Assembly (NCBI GenBank): GCA_946406115.1
Contig: OX291555.1
Coordinates: 11,550,001-11,614,000 of the forward strand
Direction: 5' to 3'
Origin: Apoda limacodes
Lineage: Eukaryota > Arthropoda > Insecta > Lepidoptera > Limacodidae
DNA length: 64,000 nt
In this document: positions 32,197 through 43,039 of the stretch, in pieces
Numbering within the stretch: the first letter of the stretch is position 1
Layout: every line of letters starts with the position of its first letter
Translations under genes and position numbers: made by a program
The notes under the pieces: model-generated
Told to the model about the DNA's origin: nothing
What the model saw: the letters and a program-made list of their open reading frames with translations, nothing else
The model's database searches: none

Positions 32197-32436
32197 ATGA
32201 AGCTCTGTAATGCGAAGCGTATGTTTGAGCACTGGTCTGTGTACTTGGTACATGAAGGAGTGGGCTGCTACTACGGGAGGTGCGTCAATGTTCAGCTAGG
32301 GGTCACCAATGTGGAGCGGCGACAAAAAGGAGATCTATTGCCATGCGAGTTGTTAGTGCCTGGGGACAGCCGCGGTCCACTTAATTTGCGCTTCGATTTC
32401 TATTTATGCTGGACTGACGAAGAAACTTTGATTTAA
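32197..32436 (+). CDS. unidentified 79-codon ORF
   Basis: The frame MKLCNAKRMFEHWSVYLVHE to LRFDFYLCWTDEETLI has mixed codon use with many G/C third positions, unlike nearby AT-rich DNA. It follows a pyrimidine-rich tract and GGTCTGCAG acceptor at about 32152-32160. An in-frame TAG lies eight bases upstream of the ATG, so it is either a complete short frame or an exon entered at the nearby ATAG. It lies upstream of GMF in divergent orientation. No family recognised. Confidence 0.35.
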   Translation: MKLCNAKRMFEHWSVYLVHEGVGCYYGRCVNVQLGVTNVERRQKGDLLPCELLVPGDSRGPLNLRFDFYLCWTDEETLI

Positions 32437-32892
32437 TTAATGTGTCAGTGCAACGACTATACTGTGAACTTAAAATCCGTACACAATTGAGCAAATTAAG
32501 GCGTGAATCCACCGCAGAGGCTGCGCACGTATATTGCGCTCTGTATGAAAATGTAGGTATCATCCACTGTGGCGCATGGACACGCTACACATGAATGTGA
32601 AGCTCGATGACAAACGAGACCTTTGGATTAGTAATGTAAACTGTGTTTTTGATTCCTATGTTTTCAAAAAAAAAAAATCGTAGCATTAGACGACAAATTT
32701 TAGCAGTCTTTTGTCAAGATTTATGCATCAAAGATATTATGAGGACAAGTAGCGACGCAGTATGATTTTTTTTTCAGGCCCCATTTTTTGACCTTGTAAT
32801 TGCTTTGAGTGTATTGATAGGGTAGGTACAATAGGGATATTTTTTTCACGTTTTTTTTAAACTTTAGTAGGTACATAGTTTTTCTATATTTT

Positions 32893-33010
32893 TAGGGCTC
32901 TGTACCATAAAAGGAAAAACAGATCATTTCTGAGATCACTCTCATGTCCGTCCGTCTGTCTGTCCCAGGGTAGGGGGAGCTATTGAAATCAAAAATTATT
33001 TTGTGTTTGG
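32893..33010 (+). repeat. fragment of the GACAGACGG dispersed repeat
   Basis: TTAGGGCTCTGTACCATAAA with CATGTCCGTCCGTCTGTCTG is the same repeat as at 12341-12548 in the opposite orientation. Confidence 0.5.
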
Positions 33011-33423
33011 CAAATTTCAATATTCAAGTACCAATTTTATTTATTAAAATTGCTCGTATAATAGGTCCTTTAGATTTTAATGAGCATGTTTTTTGTTATT
33101 TATAAATAGAAAACTGTAGTTTTATATCAGACTCATCACAAATTATATATTAACATTTGACGTATCCTTTTTGCGTAAATATCTGATTAAAGATATTAAG
33201 AAAATTATTAACAAATTAAAATGTACACAATAAATACTCAAAATAACTATGTATTGTGTTTTTTTATGTCGTATTTAAATATATAAAGAGCATTTGCATA
33301 TTCGCATTCGACACGGTCATTTAGCTAGCTGCTAAATATAATAATAAAATTGGAGCAATATTAGATTCAGTCTCGTAGACTTATTGTCAGTCTTAAGTGC
33401 CAGTCTTATTAAATTTTCTTCTC

Positions 33424-33500
33424 GCGGGGAGCCCTTCAGAGTAATGGCTGCAACAGCCAACTGCATAATCAGTTCAGAAAAAAAATATTTTTTTTTTTAT
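33424..33500 (+). mobile_element. minimal Jockey 3' end
   Basis: GCGGGGAGCCCTTCAGAG and TAATGGCTGCAACAGCCAAC, TGCATAATCAG then poly(A) match the last part of the Jockey copies at 42240-42360 and 45010-45125, with an internal deletion of about 60 bp. It is a severely 5'-truncated insertion keeping the 3' hairpin. Confidence 0.7.
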
Positions 33501-33599
33501 TGAATTATGATTGAAACCATTGTTCAGTTATGCGTTGGTTTTGTTCACACTAGTTGATGTGAACAAAGTCAACGCATAACTGTCTGAAGAAGATATATT

Positions 33600-33800
33600 A
33601 TACTAATGAATTTTGCTATAGCACGCTATAGCTGCAGCTATAGTTCGTCTAAGCTCGGTTATAGTTATTCCCACAGGAATTTTTTTAGGATAAAAAGTAG
33701 CCTATGTGGTAATGCAGGGTGTTGGCTACCTCCATACCAAATTTCTTTTAAAGTTTACTAATCAAACTAGAATGGATTTATAGATTTTTTTCTAAGTTTC
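33600..33800 (+). repeat. dispersed repeat relic
   Basis: GCTATAGCTGCAGCTATAG, AGGATAAAAAGTAGCCTATG and CCTCCATACCAAATTTC are conserved pieces of repeats common in arthropod introns. Related GCTATAG runs occur at about 46995-47035. No coding sequence. Confidence 0.45.
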
Positions 33801-34484
33801 TAAACGAAAAAATTACATTTTCAAATATATGTTGGTCATAATTTTCCTTTTTGGTCACCCTAATAAATTTTTACAACAAGATCTTATGCATAAATATTAT
33901 AAAAACTAAAAGGCTGGAAACCAATTGAAAAACACCGAGGGTGATTTGGGCCATAGTCCACACGAGGGCCCAGTGCGTATGTGGACTGTGTATGCCTATT
34001 GTTTTTTGACATATGCAGGTTTCATCATTATGTTTTCCTTCACCGCTAAGCCAGTGATGTTAATAATAGTGTACTTGAATGATGTATTTCATCAAACTTA
34101 CTTACGGTTCTTTTTATTGATTAATTCAAATTCAACAGTTAAATTACATTTACAAATTTATTGCCTTCCGTTGAAACCTCGCAGGGCTTATCTGCGAATA
34201 GTCGAGATCGCTTTGCTCTGAGACAAAATACTTGTATAAAATGCTTTTAGTTTACAAATTTTAAATTTTTGCAAAATATGTAGGCAGTACATTTTAAATT
34301 TCTGGTATAATATATTTTAACGTTCGTTTTCCGTATACATTGTTATTTTTTGGAAAAACATAAGTTGAAAGGTAGCTTTTTGAAAGGTTCTTTTCACTTA
34401 GTTCTTTATTTTAGTATATTAATTGTTATTAAAAAAAAATATTGAGGTACATTAAATCAACTTAGCAACTATTCATCTATACAT

Positions 34485-34790
34485 ATAATAAAATGTGAGG
34501 AAAGTCAAAACTGTACATTAATTATTTTTTTAAAAGAATACTTGGGGTGTGATCTACAATCGATACCGAAGCCAAAAATATAGTTTTTAGAATTTTTGTC
34601 TGTATGTATGTTCGGGATAAACTCAAAAAGAAATGCTTGGATTTACTTCAAATTTGGCACGAATATTATTAAGAAGTCGGGTCAACATATAGGCTACATA
34701 TTATCACGCTATCACCTACGGGGAACGAGCAGTGAACCTTTATTTATTCAACGCAATCTGTAACAACGTGTAATTTAACGACGCATATTT
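34485..34790 (+). repeat. dispersed repeat of about 300 bp
   Basis: AATGTGAGGAAAGTCAAAAC, ACTTGGGGTGTGATCTACAA and TACCGAAGCCAAAAATATAG are recognisable conserved parts of a lepidopteran repeat. It ends near GGGGAACGAGCAGTGAACC. Class uncertain. Confidence 0.45.
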
Positions 34791-34929
34791 GACTTGCTTC
34801 TTAATTATTAATCATTCTACTCACACATAGCCATTTTATTTTATGTTGAAAAATCGTGTAAAGTCATAACTTAGATGTGTTATAATTTTTCCCCATATGA
34901 AAATGTTTTCTATTTGCTAACTAGATGGC

Positions 34930-36310
34930 GTTGGCGTCGAATTAGATCGCGCTATGGTTTCGTTCACAAAAAGTGATGTTATGGTATAGCGTTCACTCAG
35001 ACGACGTCGTGGGCTGTCGCGACGATCCGTAAGATTCTTACGGCCCGTGCGAAATGTGCCATAAACAAGAAACAGATATCCGCGAACTGTGGCAACTCTG
35101 AGAACAGCAACACTGGAATTACTTGACTAGCAATACCGAGAGCACACTTATATAGACTGGCGGAACCGAGAGCATATTTTCCCGGAAGCAGCCAAGCAGT
35201 ATAGAAGAACCAGTGGTTCGTGTACTCCCGCTTTGATGGCAAGTTGGGACTTGAATCAGCAGAGCCTAGCAAGAACATTTCAAGTAACCAGTAAGTGAAG
35301 TTTGCAGGCATTTATGTGTGTGTTAGATTAATCTTGTTGGTTAGGTTTGGACATGCCGCGGTCGCGGGCCTGTAAGGTCTATGTGTCGTGTTATCTTGTT
35401 AGATATATTTTGTAAGTTAGGTCTGGAAATGTATAATGTAAGAAATAGATAGGGGCGAATTCGGCCTAAAGATATCGGCGCTGATCGCACAGGGCCACGA
35501 TTTTGGGAACTATATGATATTGGTTCGGATCGTGGTCGGGTAGGAGGCCACGATCGCGGAGTTTATAGAGTGTTAGTACGGATCGTGGTCTGGGTCACGA
35601 CTAGGTGATGGGGAGCCTCAGGAAACTGGCTCCATTTGTTGCCCAGAGGGAGGGAGCGGCCGGCTATGTCGGGGGGGATTCCCAAGGCGCTCGTGACTTG
35701 GGAACCTGACCGATGCCCCCGCGGTCGGTGAGGAAGGACGTCCTAACATCACGTATATATCTTGGGTTTGTGAAGGCTCACCTGAGATCTATACACCCCA
35801 CACTATTTATAAACATGAAAGAACTTGAGTTACTTGGTTAGGCGCGGTGACATGATCAGACTTACACTAAATACACGACTCAACCCTCTCGATAGCAGTG
35901 AGATATAGATATGGTAGTATAGATTACGGTAGAAAATTTATGTGGAATTGATTGGATTGATAAATTAAGGCGATGGCCTATTGGTATAGTTGTGGTTACT
36001 AAATCACTGGATTGATAAATTAAGGCGATGGCCTATTAATATGGATATGGTTACTAGATCACCAACATGGGTGCCTGTGGGCGGGCCGTTGCCTTGGCGA
36101 CGACCTGCCCTGCTGTATTGTATTTATAGATGGATGCGTGACCGGGGGTGCGAACTGCTGCAACCGCGTCAGAGGAGCCAGAGATAGAGTGAAATAAGCC
36201 GCGACGCAGATGAGATAAGGTGAGCATGCTCCACATATCATTCGTACGGTGGCACGCAGTATACCCTGGCACTGCTGCTTAGGATAAGTGCCGACCGTCA
36301 CGACAGTGGG
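34930..36310. other. GC-richer non-coding block
   Basis: This 1.4-kb block is clearly richer in G+C than its flanks. It contains CGGATCGTGGTC twice (about 35527 and 35578), ACACTTATATAGACTGGCGG, several donor-like sites and a 56-bp direct duplication at 35950-36061. No long coding frame with protein similarity was seen. It may be a long non-coding RNA locus, a 5' exon region or a decayed LTR element. Confidence 0.35.
35950..36061 (+). repeat. tandem 56-bp duplication
   Basis: GGATTGATAAATTAAGGCGA, TGGCCTATT and TGGTTACTA-ATCAC occur twice, at about 35951 and 36008, with a few differences in the middle (GGTATAGTTG against AATATGGATA). Confidence 0.8.
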
Positions 36311-36659
36311 CAGCAGTTAGTTATTTTATATAATTATTATAAAGTTGGCTAAAATACCTCTGGCTCTCAAGCTAGGTAGTCCTGTGTTTTGAGAGCCAGA
36401 TTCATATAGACAATAATGTGTGCTTAATTAGAAAAAAAAAAAACATAAAAATAATAGTTACAGCATGTTTTCTATAATTTTTGAGATCAACATAAAGAAG
36501 GAGAATAAAAAAAAAACATATTGAATTCTGATATGGATTATATCGTATGTGTGCGTGTGTTTTGTATGTATGCGAGGAAGATGTGTGAGAGAGAGATCCA
36601 CAGACCATCTGTGTGTATACAATATACAAGTGTGAGTTATTTTCTATTCTATACTTAAT

Positions 36660-37062
36660 AGGGTATATAATTAAGAAATGGAAATATTTTCTGTTTTTAT
36701 GTAGTCCAAGTTTAATAGCCAATTTCTGAGTAATTTTTTGCATTCGAAATTAGAACATTTTACAATTGGTATGTTTTTCGAGATTCTTTTATAGAGGTTT
36801 GTACATAGATACAAATGTTGTTTTTGAACAAATGTAGTTTTACGTGGTTCGACAATCAAAGAATTTCTCGTTTGATTTTTGACGTTGTGCAGAAGTTAGG
36901 TGTTCAGGAAGTACGGACGTATATTTCTGTAAGACAGTTTTAAGTATAAAACATTGCCTCACAATAAGTAAGTTGGTTTCTGAATACAATTTGGTCGTAG
37001 AATATCTAATCTGTGTACGAAACATTACTTTTAGAACGGCCCTCTGGGCTCTTTCTATTACA
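36660..37062 (-). pseudogene. C-terminal RT relic of another non-LTR element
   Basis: Minus strand reads ERAQRAVLKVMFRTQIRY, STTKLYSETNLLIVRQCFIL, KTVLQKYTSVLPEHL and, after a frame change, TFVQKQHLYLCTNLYKRISK and LLRNWLLNLD. This matches the region after the thumb in CR1/Jockey-group ORF2 proteins (RAQRAVLK-x-M and LTVRQ). Differs from family A. Non-functional. Confidence 0.6.
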
Positions 37063-37216
37063 TTACTTTGCAGTGTTTAAATATGCATTTATCATCGTTT
37101 TTGTATATGTGTTTAGGTACTACAACTTTTAATACTCTTATTTGAGCTAAAACTGAGTCGGCTAGCGAAATAAATGGGTTCTACCTATTTATGCAATATG
37201 GTACTTTGCACTTTAG

Positions 37217-37594
37217 TTTCTACTGCTATCAATGACATGTTGGACATCAACAACATACATTGCTATGCAGAAGACACTACTGGAGACGCTTATAACACGG
37301 GTCGCGCAAACATCCCTCATTCCGTTGTGGAGGAAAACCGCGGAGAACTTGTGTCTCAAATCAAGACCACACTGTCCAAGGTCTCTGACTGAGGACGGGT
37401 AAACTTGGTCCAATTCAACCCTACAAAGACACAAGTCTGCGCGTTCACCGCTAGAACACTACCCTCTCCATCTCCAAGAGCATTGAAATCCCTGGTGTTG
37501 ACATCTCCAGCGATGTTCAGTTCTGAGATCATTTACAAGATAAGGTAAAGCTGGGGTCCAAAAAACAGAGGTTGCTGCTTTATAAGTCACAGTT
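37217..37594 (+). pseudogene. family A RT segment at the 5' end of the chimera
   Basis: GTTTCTACTGC, INDMLDINNIHCYAEDTTGD, NIPHSVVEENRGELVSQ and KTTLSKVSD match family A around the catalytic motif, which here is YAED. Two short deletions are present at about 37453 (34 bp, bordered by AGAA) and about 37567 (about 44 bp). The match ends at AAGTCACAGTTC, followed directly by Jockey sequence. Confidence 0.8.
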
Positions 37595-39204
37595 CCGCTC
37601 GCCGCGCTCTTCGGGCCCCTGCGCCCATTCGCCCTCCCACTCCGGTAGCCGATGAGACCCCTTCTCGGTCTCTCGCTACCCCGCCCCCCGCAACCTCCGA
37701 AACCGCACCCCGGTCTCCAGCAGCCGTAATGTCCGCTGAGTCGGCGTTGTCTGAGGACGACGAAGGCTTCAAAGTGGTTGGCCTGGGAACCAAAAAGGGT
37801 AAAAAGCGGAAAAAGTCCGCCAAGTCTAAAAAGGCTTCGGCGGCATCCGCTCTGGAGTCTTCTACTCCTCCTCCCTCCGACTCTGAGGCTAAACGCCTCA
37901 AAGCGCCTAGCGCTTCCGCGTCCCCGTCCCCGTCCACCTCGGCGGCCAGCCCTGAGCTAGCCGCCATGGACACAAAGCCCCCCGCCGCCACCTCTTCGCA
38001 GTCCGACTGTCCCACTTCGGGACGGAAGGAAAAATCTCCGCCGCCCATCGTCATCAAAGACAAAGGGGCCTGGCCGAACATTGCTAACGCTATGAAGGCC
38101 AAGCGTATCAATTATACGCACGCCCGCAATGATGCCGAGCGCGGCATCAAAGTGCAGGTCCCGACACCGTCAGATTTCCGAAATCTGACGGCCTTCCTCA
38201 CGGCTCAAAAATATGAGTACCACACGTACTCATTGGCCGAGGAACGCGTTTTAAGGGCAGTCGTAAGGGGAGTCCCTAGGGAATTCTCCACCAAGACTGT
38301 CCAGGACGACTTAATCGTCCAAGGCCTCCCCGTACGGGAAGTACATCGCATGTACAATGGCCGAAATAAGTCCGAGTGCTACGACATGGTGCTCGTTGTA
38401 CTAGACCTAACAAAAGAAGGCAAAGCCATCTTTAACATTAAAGATGTTTGCAGCCTCAAAGGCATCAGGGTCGAGACTCCGCACAAGCGGTCGAACCCGA
38501 GTCAATGCCACCGATGCCAGCTATATGGCCACGCGCAGCGCAACTGCAGACGCAGACCGCGCTGCGTCAAATGTTTACGCGATCACGCCACTCCGGACTG
38601 TGATCGCGATCGCTCAAACGCATCCGACCCGGTCGCTTGCGTACTCTGTGGGAGTGAAGGCCACCCAGCGAATTACCGCGGGTGCCCCAAAGCTCCCAAA
38701 CAGAGCTCGCGTAAACCCAAACAGGGTAAATCGCGCCCCTCCGCCCCCCGCCAACAGGCTCCGCTCGTGCCTGCTCCCCTCCCTACTGTCAACGCCTGGA
38801 GCCGTCCTCCAGCGCTAGTTGTCGCGTCCCAATCTAAGGAGACAGACAAACTTTTGTCTGCTCTCCCCGGGCCCGTCTCTGTCACGGGTATTCCCTACCC
38901 CGCCCCTCTGATGTCCCGGGACATTCCGCGTCCAGCGCAAATGAGCAGTGCTCCCGCACCTCTAGCGCAAACGCGCCTTGCCCCCCCGCGCCCCTCCCTC
39001 GCGCTGCCCCGCAACGCCGCTCAGACGGCCGAGCAGGAGCATTTCGATATTCTCTCCAAAATTTCTTGGGTTTGCGACCCTGCCTATTTCGAGATCGTGT
39101 ACGCCGAATACGTACAGATCACTCATTCCCATCAAATGCTCAGCTTCATGGCTAAGCATCGCGACTTCTTCGCCGTCCTCCGCAGGATAACTCCAAAACC
39201 TTAA
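37595..39204 (+). CDS. Jockey ORF1 (gag-like nucleic acid-binding protein), 5'-truncated
   Basis: The frame is open from the junction; the first ATG is at 37729 (491 codons), so the native start may be lost. The N-terminus is rich in K, S, P and A (basic GKKRKKSAKSKKASAA). A conserved PRE_C2HC-type region follows (ERVLRAVVRGVPREFSTK, then VQGLPVREVHRMYNGR). Three zinc knuckles begin near residue 259 of the 491: CHRCQLYGHAQRNC, CVKCLRDHATPDC and CVLCGSEGHPANYRGC. The gag protein packages element RNA. The stop (TAA, 39202-39204) is 7 bp before the ORF2 ATG in another frame, which suggests termination-reinitiation. High GC and no stops indicate a young copy. Confidence 0.9.
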
Positions 39205-39211
39205 AACCAAA

Positions 39212-42200
39212 ATGGATTGCACAACCGCGCGCGAAAAACCCCGGTCCGTCTCCATAGGCTATTTTAACGCCAACGGTCTCCGCAACCAAAGAGAGGAATT
39301 ATCGCAATTCCTCTCGTCCCAAAAACCGGACGTCTTCCTCATCCAGGAAACGTTCCTAAAGCCCGCTTTCCGTACCCCTTCGATCGCGAACTATCGCACC
39401 GTCCGTAATGATAGAACTTCCTCCAATCTCGGAGGCACTCTCATCTATTACAGGCGCTCCCTGCATTGCTCCCCTATCAATCCTCCACCGCTTACGAATT
39501 TAGAAGCATCCGTCTGCCGCCTAGCGATGACCGGCCATCAGCCGATCATCATTGCATCGGTTTATCTCTCTCCCCTAAAAGACTTGCTCGAGAGCGACCT
39601 TCAGTCGCTCTTAAGTTTAGGCGACGCCGTCATTCTTGCCGGCGACCTAAATTGCAAGCATCGCCGCTGGAACTCTTCTGTAACTTCACAAAGAGGCAGA
39701 CTCCTCGACGATTTAGTTGACAGACTAAACTTTGACATCATCGCTCCCATGACGCCCACTTACTTTCCCCACAATACTCGGAATAACCCCGACGTACTCG
39801 ACATAGCACTTCTAAAGAACGTAAGGCTAAGCTTTCGCTCTATAGAGGTGCTTGACGAACTTGACTCGGACCACCGCCCTGTCGTCCTCCGATTAGGTTT
39901 CCCTTCGGACTCTCCTCCCGACACTAGAACCGTGACGGACTGGGATAAATTTGGGCAATTGCTCGAAAATCCCAGCTCGCCACATCTAGACCGCGTTCCA
40001 AACATAATCTCTTCCGCGACCGATCTAAACGTAGCTATCGACTCTCTCACTAGCCACCTGACCGCCACCGTTGGCGAGTGCTCACGACAAGTGCCGGTTG
40101 GTGATTATCACCACCTAATCCTGCCTCAGCACATCAGGTCGCTAATGACTGAGCGTAACGCGGCCCGCCGCGCTCGCGATCGCGCTCCCACTATCGATAA
40201 TAAAGCTCGCTTCAACGACTTACACCGCCGTGTAAGAACCGCTGTAGCTGAGCTCCGCGCCCAACGTTTCGGCGATCTTATGGAGAACATTTCTCCCTCT
40301 CACCAAGCTTATTGGCACTTAGCCAGAGCTCTAAAAACCGAAACCGCGAACTCTCTCCCTCCGTTAACTCGTCCCAACAACAGCGTTCCCGCGTTCAACG
40401 ACGACGAAAAAGCGGATTGCCTAGCGTCTAGCCTCCAAGCCCAATGTGCCTTAAGCACACAGCCCTTTGATCCCGACCACGTGCGCGAGGTAGACGGCGA
40501 AGTGGAGCGCAGAACTTCTCTGCCTCCACAAGACCCCCTGCCCCCTGTCACTGTCGACGAAGTCGTACAGGTCATCAAAGACCTACGCCCCCGTAAGGCC
40601 CCCGGTGCTGACGGTATCTCTAACGATATCCTAAAGCGCCTCACTCTTCCCCTTATCTGCCTCCTAGTAGCGATCTTTAACGCTGCTATGGAACATTGCA
40701 TCTTTCCCTCTCAATGGAAAGATGCAATTGTTATAGGCATCCATAAGCCAGGTAAAGCTCGTACCGAGCCGTCCTCCTATCGCCCCATAAGTTTACTAAA
40801 GGCCCTTGGTAAACTCTATGAACGCCTCCTCCTTGCTCGCCTACGGAACGCTATAGTTTCCAGAGGCATTTTAATAGATGAGCAGTTCGGCTTTCGTGCC
40901 AAACACTCATGCGTCCATCAAGTCCTCCGCATAACGGAACATATTCTTACAGGCTTTCAGCCAGCGTTAGGTAAGACCCGTCACACGGGCGCTGTCTTCT
41001 TCGATGTAGCGAAAGCTTTCGACAAAGTCTGGCACAACGGTTTAATTTTTAAACTGTACAACTTTCAGTTGCCGGATCGTCTCGTGCTCATCATACGAGA
41101 CTATTTGTCGAATCGTAGCTTTCGCTACAAAGTCGAAGGCACTCTCTCTTCCCCCCGTCCCATAGAAGCAGGAGTCCCGCAAGGGTCCGTGCTCGCCCCC
41201 ATCTTGTACCTTCTGTACACTAACGATATCCCTAAAACGATAGGTACGCAACTAGCCCTCTTTGCGGACGATACCGCTATCTATACCACAGATAGGCAAG
41301 TGAGTCGAATCACTGAGAGACTCCAACCCGCTATCACCGTCCTAGGCGAGTGGTTTCGGAAATGGAGAATCGAGGTGAATCCCGACAAAAGCTCTGCCGT
41401 TCTTTTTACCCTAGGCCGCCCTCCGCGGCCTTCTCCCCTTTCTCTTTTCGGTCGTGCCATTCCCTGGCAAAATAAGACCAAATATCTCGGTGTGACCATG
41501 GATAGTCGTTTGAACTTCCAAGCTCACACCAAAATAGTCAGGGACCGAGCCGCTTTTGTCCTCGGTCGTCTCTATCCCATGATAGGCAAGTATAGTAAGA
41601 TGTCGCTTAGGAATAAGCTAAATCTTTACACAACTTGTATCCGCCCCATACTAGCTTATGCTAGCGTAGCCTATGCGCTTTCCAAGCGCAATCTCCACAA
41701 ACTCCAGACCCTCCAAAACCGCTTTCTCAGAGCGGCCTCTGGAGCCTCTTGGTACGTTCGCAATGCGGACCTACACAGAGACTTCGAACTTCCCACGATT
41801 CCCCAATATTTTAAAGACTTGGCAGTCCGCTTTTTCGAGCGTACGCAAAATCACCCGAATCGATTAATTGTGCAATCCACAACGTATCGTCCCCCCGATC
41901 GACCCGGTCATGGTCGTAGAACTATCGTTAGGCGGCCTCGGCACGTACTAACGTCCCCAGATGACGATCTCGCTGTCCGGATAGCGAGATTAGTCTCTAC
42001 GACCTCCCCAAATAGGGCCTCCCTCCAAACACGACGCCGACGTCCCCGGGTTCGTCGGCGCCCACAAGGATACACTAGGTATCAAAGAGTGCCGGGGCGC
42101 TTCTCGCCCCCATTCAATCGCAACCGCACCCGCGTAACGGGGAACTCCCCTCCTGGCGGTGACTCACCTTCGGGTTCGAGACTCACGCCGGTCGAAGGGA

Positions 42201-42253
42201 CGCCCCCGAGAGCGACAACCCAAGCCGAGGCTTCCCCCGCGGGAAGCCCTTGA
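39212..42253 (+). CDS. Jockey ORF2: APE endonuclease and reverse transcriptase, intact
   Basis: 1013 codons, uninterrupted. The N-terminal APE endonuclease spans residues about 11-230: GYFNANGLRNQREELSQFL, FLIQETFLKP (catalytic Glu), AGDLNCKHRRWNS and DELDSDHRPVVLRLG (catalytic D/H). RT spans about 440-760: RPRKAPGADGISNDILKRL, YRPISLLKALGKLYERLL, DEQFGFRAKHSCVHQVLRI, VFFDVAKAFDKVWHNGLIFK, IEAGVPQGSVLAPILYLLYT and the catalytic FADD at residues 684-687. A Cys/His-poor, RP-rich C-terminus ends EGTPPRATTQ to GSP. Such proteins nick DNA and prime reverse transcription at the nick. Every motif is present, so the enzyme may still work although ORF1 is 5'-truncated. Confidence 0.95.
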   Translation: MDCTTAREKPRSVSIGYFNANGLRNQREELSQFLSSQKPDVFLIQETFLKPAFRTPSIANYRTVRNDRTSSNLGGTLIYYRRSLHCSPINPPPLTNLEASVCRLAMTGHQPIIIASVYLSPLKDLLESDLQSLLSLGDAVILAGDLNCKHRRWNSSVTSQRGRLLDDLVDRLNFDIIAPMTPTYFPHNTRNNPDVLDIALLKNVRLSFRSIEVLDELDSDHRPVVLRLGFPSDSPPDTRTVTDWDKFGQLLENPSSPHLDRVPNIISSATDLNVAIDSLTSHLTATVGECSRQVPVGDYHHLILPQHIRSLMTERNAARRARDRAPTIDNKARFNDLHRRVRTAVAELRAQRFGDLMENISPSHQAYWHLARALKTETANSLPPLTRPNNSVPAFNDDEKADCLASSLQAQCALSTQPFDPDHVREVDGEVERRTSLPPQDPLPPVTVDEVVQVIKDLRPRKAPGADGISNDILKRLTLPLICLLVAIFNAAMEHCIFPSQWKDAIVIGIHKPGKARTEPSSYRPISLLKALGKLYERLLLARLRNAIVSRGILIDEQFGFRAKHSCVHQVLRITEHILTGFQPALGKTRHTGAVFFDVAKAFDKVWHNGLIFKLYNFQLPDRLVLIIRDYLSNRSFRYKVEGTLSSPRPIEAGVPQGSVLAPILYLLYTNDIPKTIGTQLALFADDTAIYTTDRQVSRITERLQPAITVLGEWFRKWRIEVNPDKSSAVLFTLGRPPRPSPLSLFGRAIPWQNKTKYLGVTMDSRLNFQAHTKIVRDRAAFVLGRLYPMIGKYSKMSLRNKLNLYTTCIRPILAYASVAYALSKRNLHKLQTLQNRFLRAASGASWYVRNADLHRDFELPTIPQYFKDLAVRFFERTQNHPNRLIVQSTTYRPPDRPGHGRRTIVRRPRHVLTSPDDDLAVRIARLVSTTSPNRASLQTRRRRPRVRRRPQGYTRYQRVPGRFSPPFNRNRTRVTGNSPPGGDSPSGSRLTPVEGTPPRATTQAEASPAGSP

Positions 42254-42374
42254 GCGTTGGGCGCTATATGGGCTGAGGCTCCTTCAGAGTCTCGCCCCAA
42301 AAGTCCGGTGAAGCAGTAATGGCTGCAACAGCCAACTGCATTGTCAGCTCAAAAAAAAAAAAAAAAAAAAAAAA
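42254..42374 (+). other. Jockey 3'UTR with terminal hairpin and poly(A)
   Basis: A perfect stem TGGCTG-CAA-CAGCCA lies at 42320-42334, 18 bp before a poly(A) of about 24. The same hairpin is at 45092-45106 and 33445-33459 in the two other copies. Confidence 0.75.
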
Positions 42375-42383
42375 GCACTTTAG

Positions 42384-43029
42384 AATAGATATTTTGGTTA
42401 ATACAGCTCTAACTTTGTTACATAACGTATGTGGTTTCCAATAGTATTTATTATCGATATATAATCTTAAGTATAAATACTCATTTACTTATTATAAATG
42501 TTTTAAATTACGTTCATGAATTTGGTATATATAAATAAGGCATAGATGATCATGGCTCGCAATGGCTGGCTTTTTAAAATATTTTAAATGCGTTGAGTGT
42601 ATGTGCATAAGCTAATTACTTTTGGCATTGATAGCTAGACCAATTAAGTGTGGCCATTTACATAAAATGATGTAGTTGTTTTCCATTATAACTTGTGCTT
42701 ACTCCAGAACCATTTTAAAGTTGGGCCCTGTATTCCATTTTTTTCTAATTTAAATAGTTTCCTATATTAAATAATCTAATGCCTTAGAAAAGCTTATAAA
42801 GATAGTTAAAACATGTTTTTTCTCATTAAGTATTTGTTTATATCATAACTAAACACGTTTAAAAGTTGAGAGGTACTCCTATTTTTCTGAAAGCCGTACT
42901 GTTTATCATTGATAAATGTTATCTATTAAATTTTTATTTACTTCGTTACTGAAGTTCCTTTTCAATTATTTTATTAAAACTGGACAGTATGATTATTGGC
43001 CTGTATTTATTTATATAACTGAGACTGCC
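42384..43029. other. unclassified AT-rich spacer between Jockey copies
   Basis: No gene or element seen. Confidence 0.5.
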
Positions 43030-43039
43030 GTTTTACAAA

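Larger units (their letters stand above)
37217..42374 (+). mobile_element. chimeric retrotransposition product: family A piece fused to Jockey
   Basis: The direct repeat GCACTTTAG at 37208-37216 and again at 42375-42383, right after the poly(A), bounds both segments together. The order is family A RT sequence (37217-37594), Jockey ORF1 open from the junction, ORF2, 3'UTR and poly(A). Both parts are on the plus strand. One target duplication around two unrelated elements implies one integration of a composite cDNA, most simply by the reverse transcriptase switching template from Jockey RNA to family A RNA. Confidence 0.75.

Noticed and set aside
36054..36301. Overlapping minus-strand ORFs of 72 and 80 codons
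   Set aside because: They overlap each other in the GC-rich block and have no domain or splice support.
37587..38111. 174-codon open frame on the minus strand
   Set aside because: It is the antisense shadow of the GC-rich Jockey ORF1, which has zinc knuckles and fits its element.
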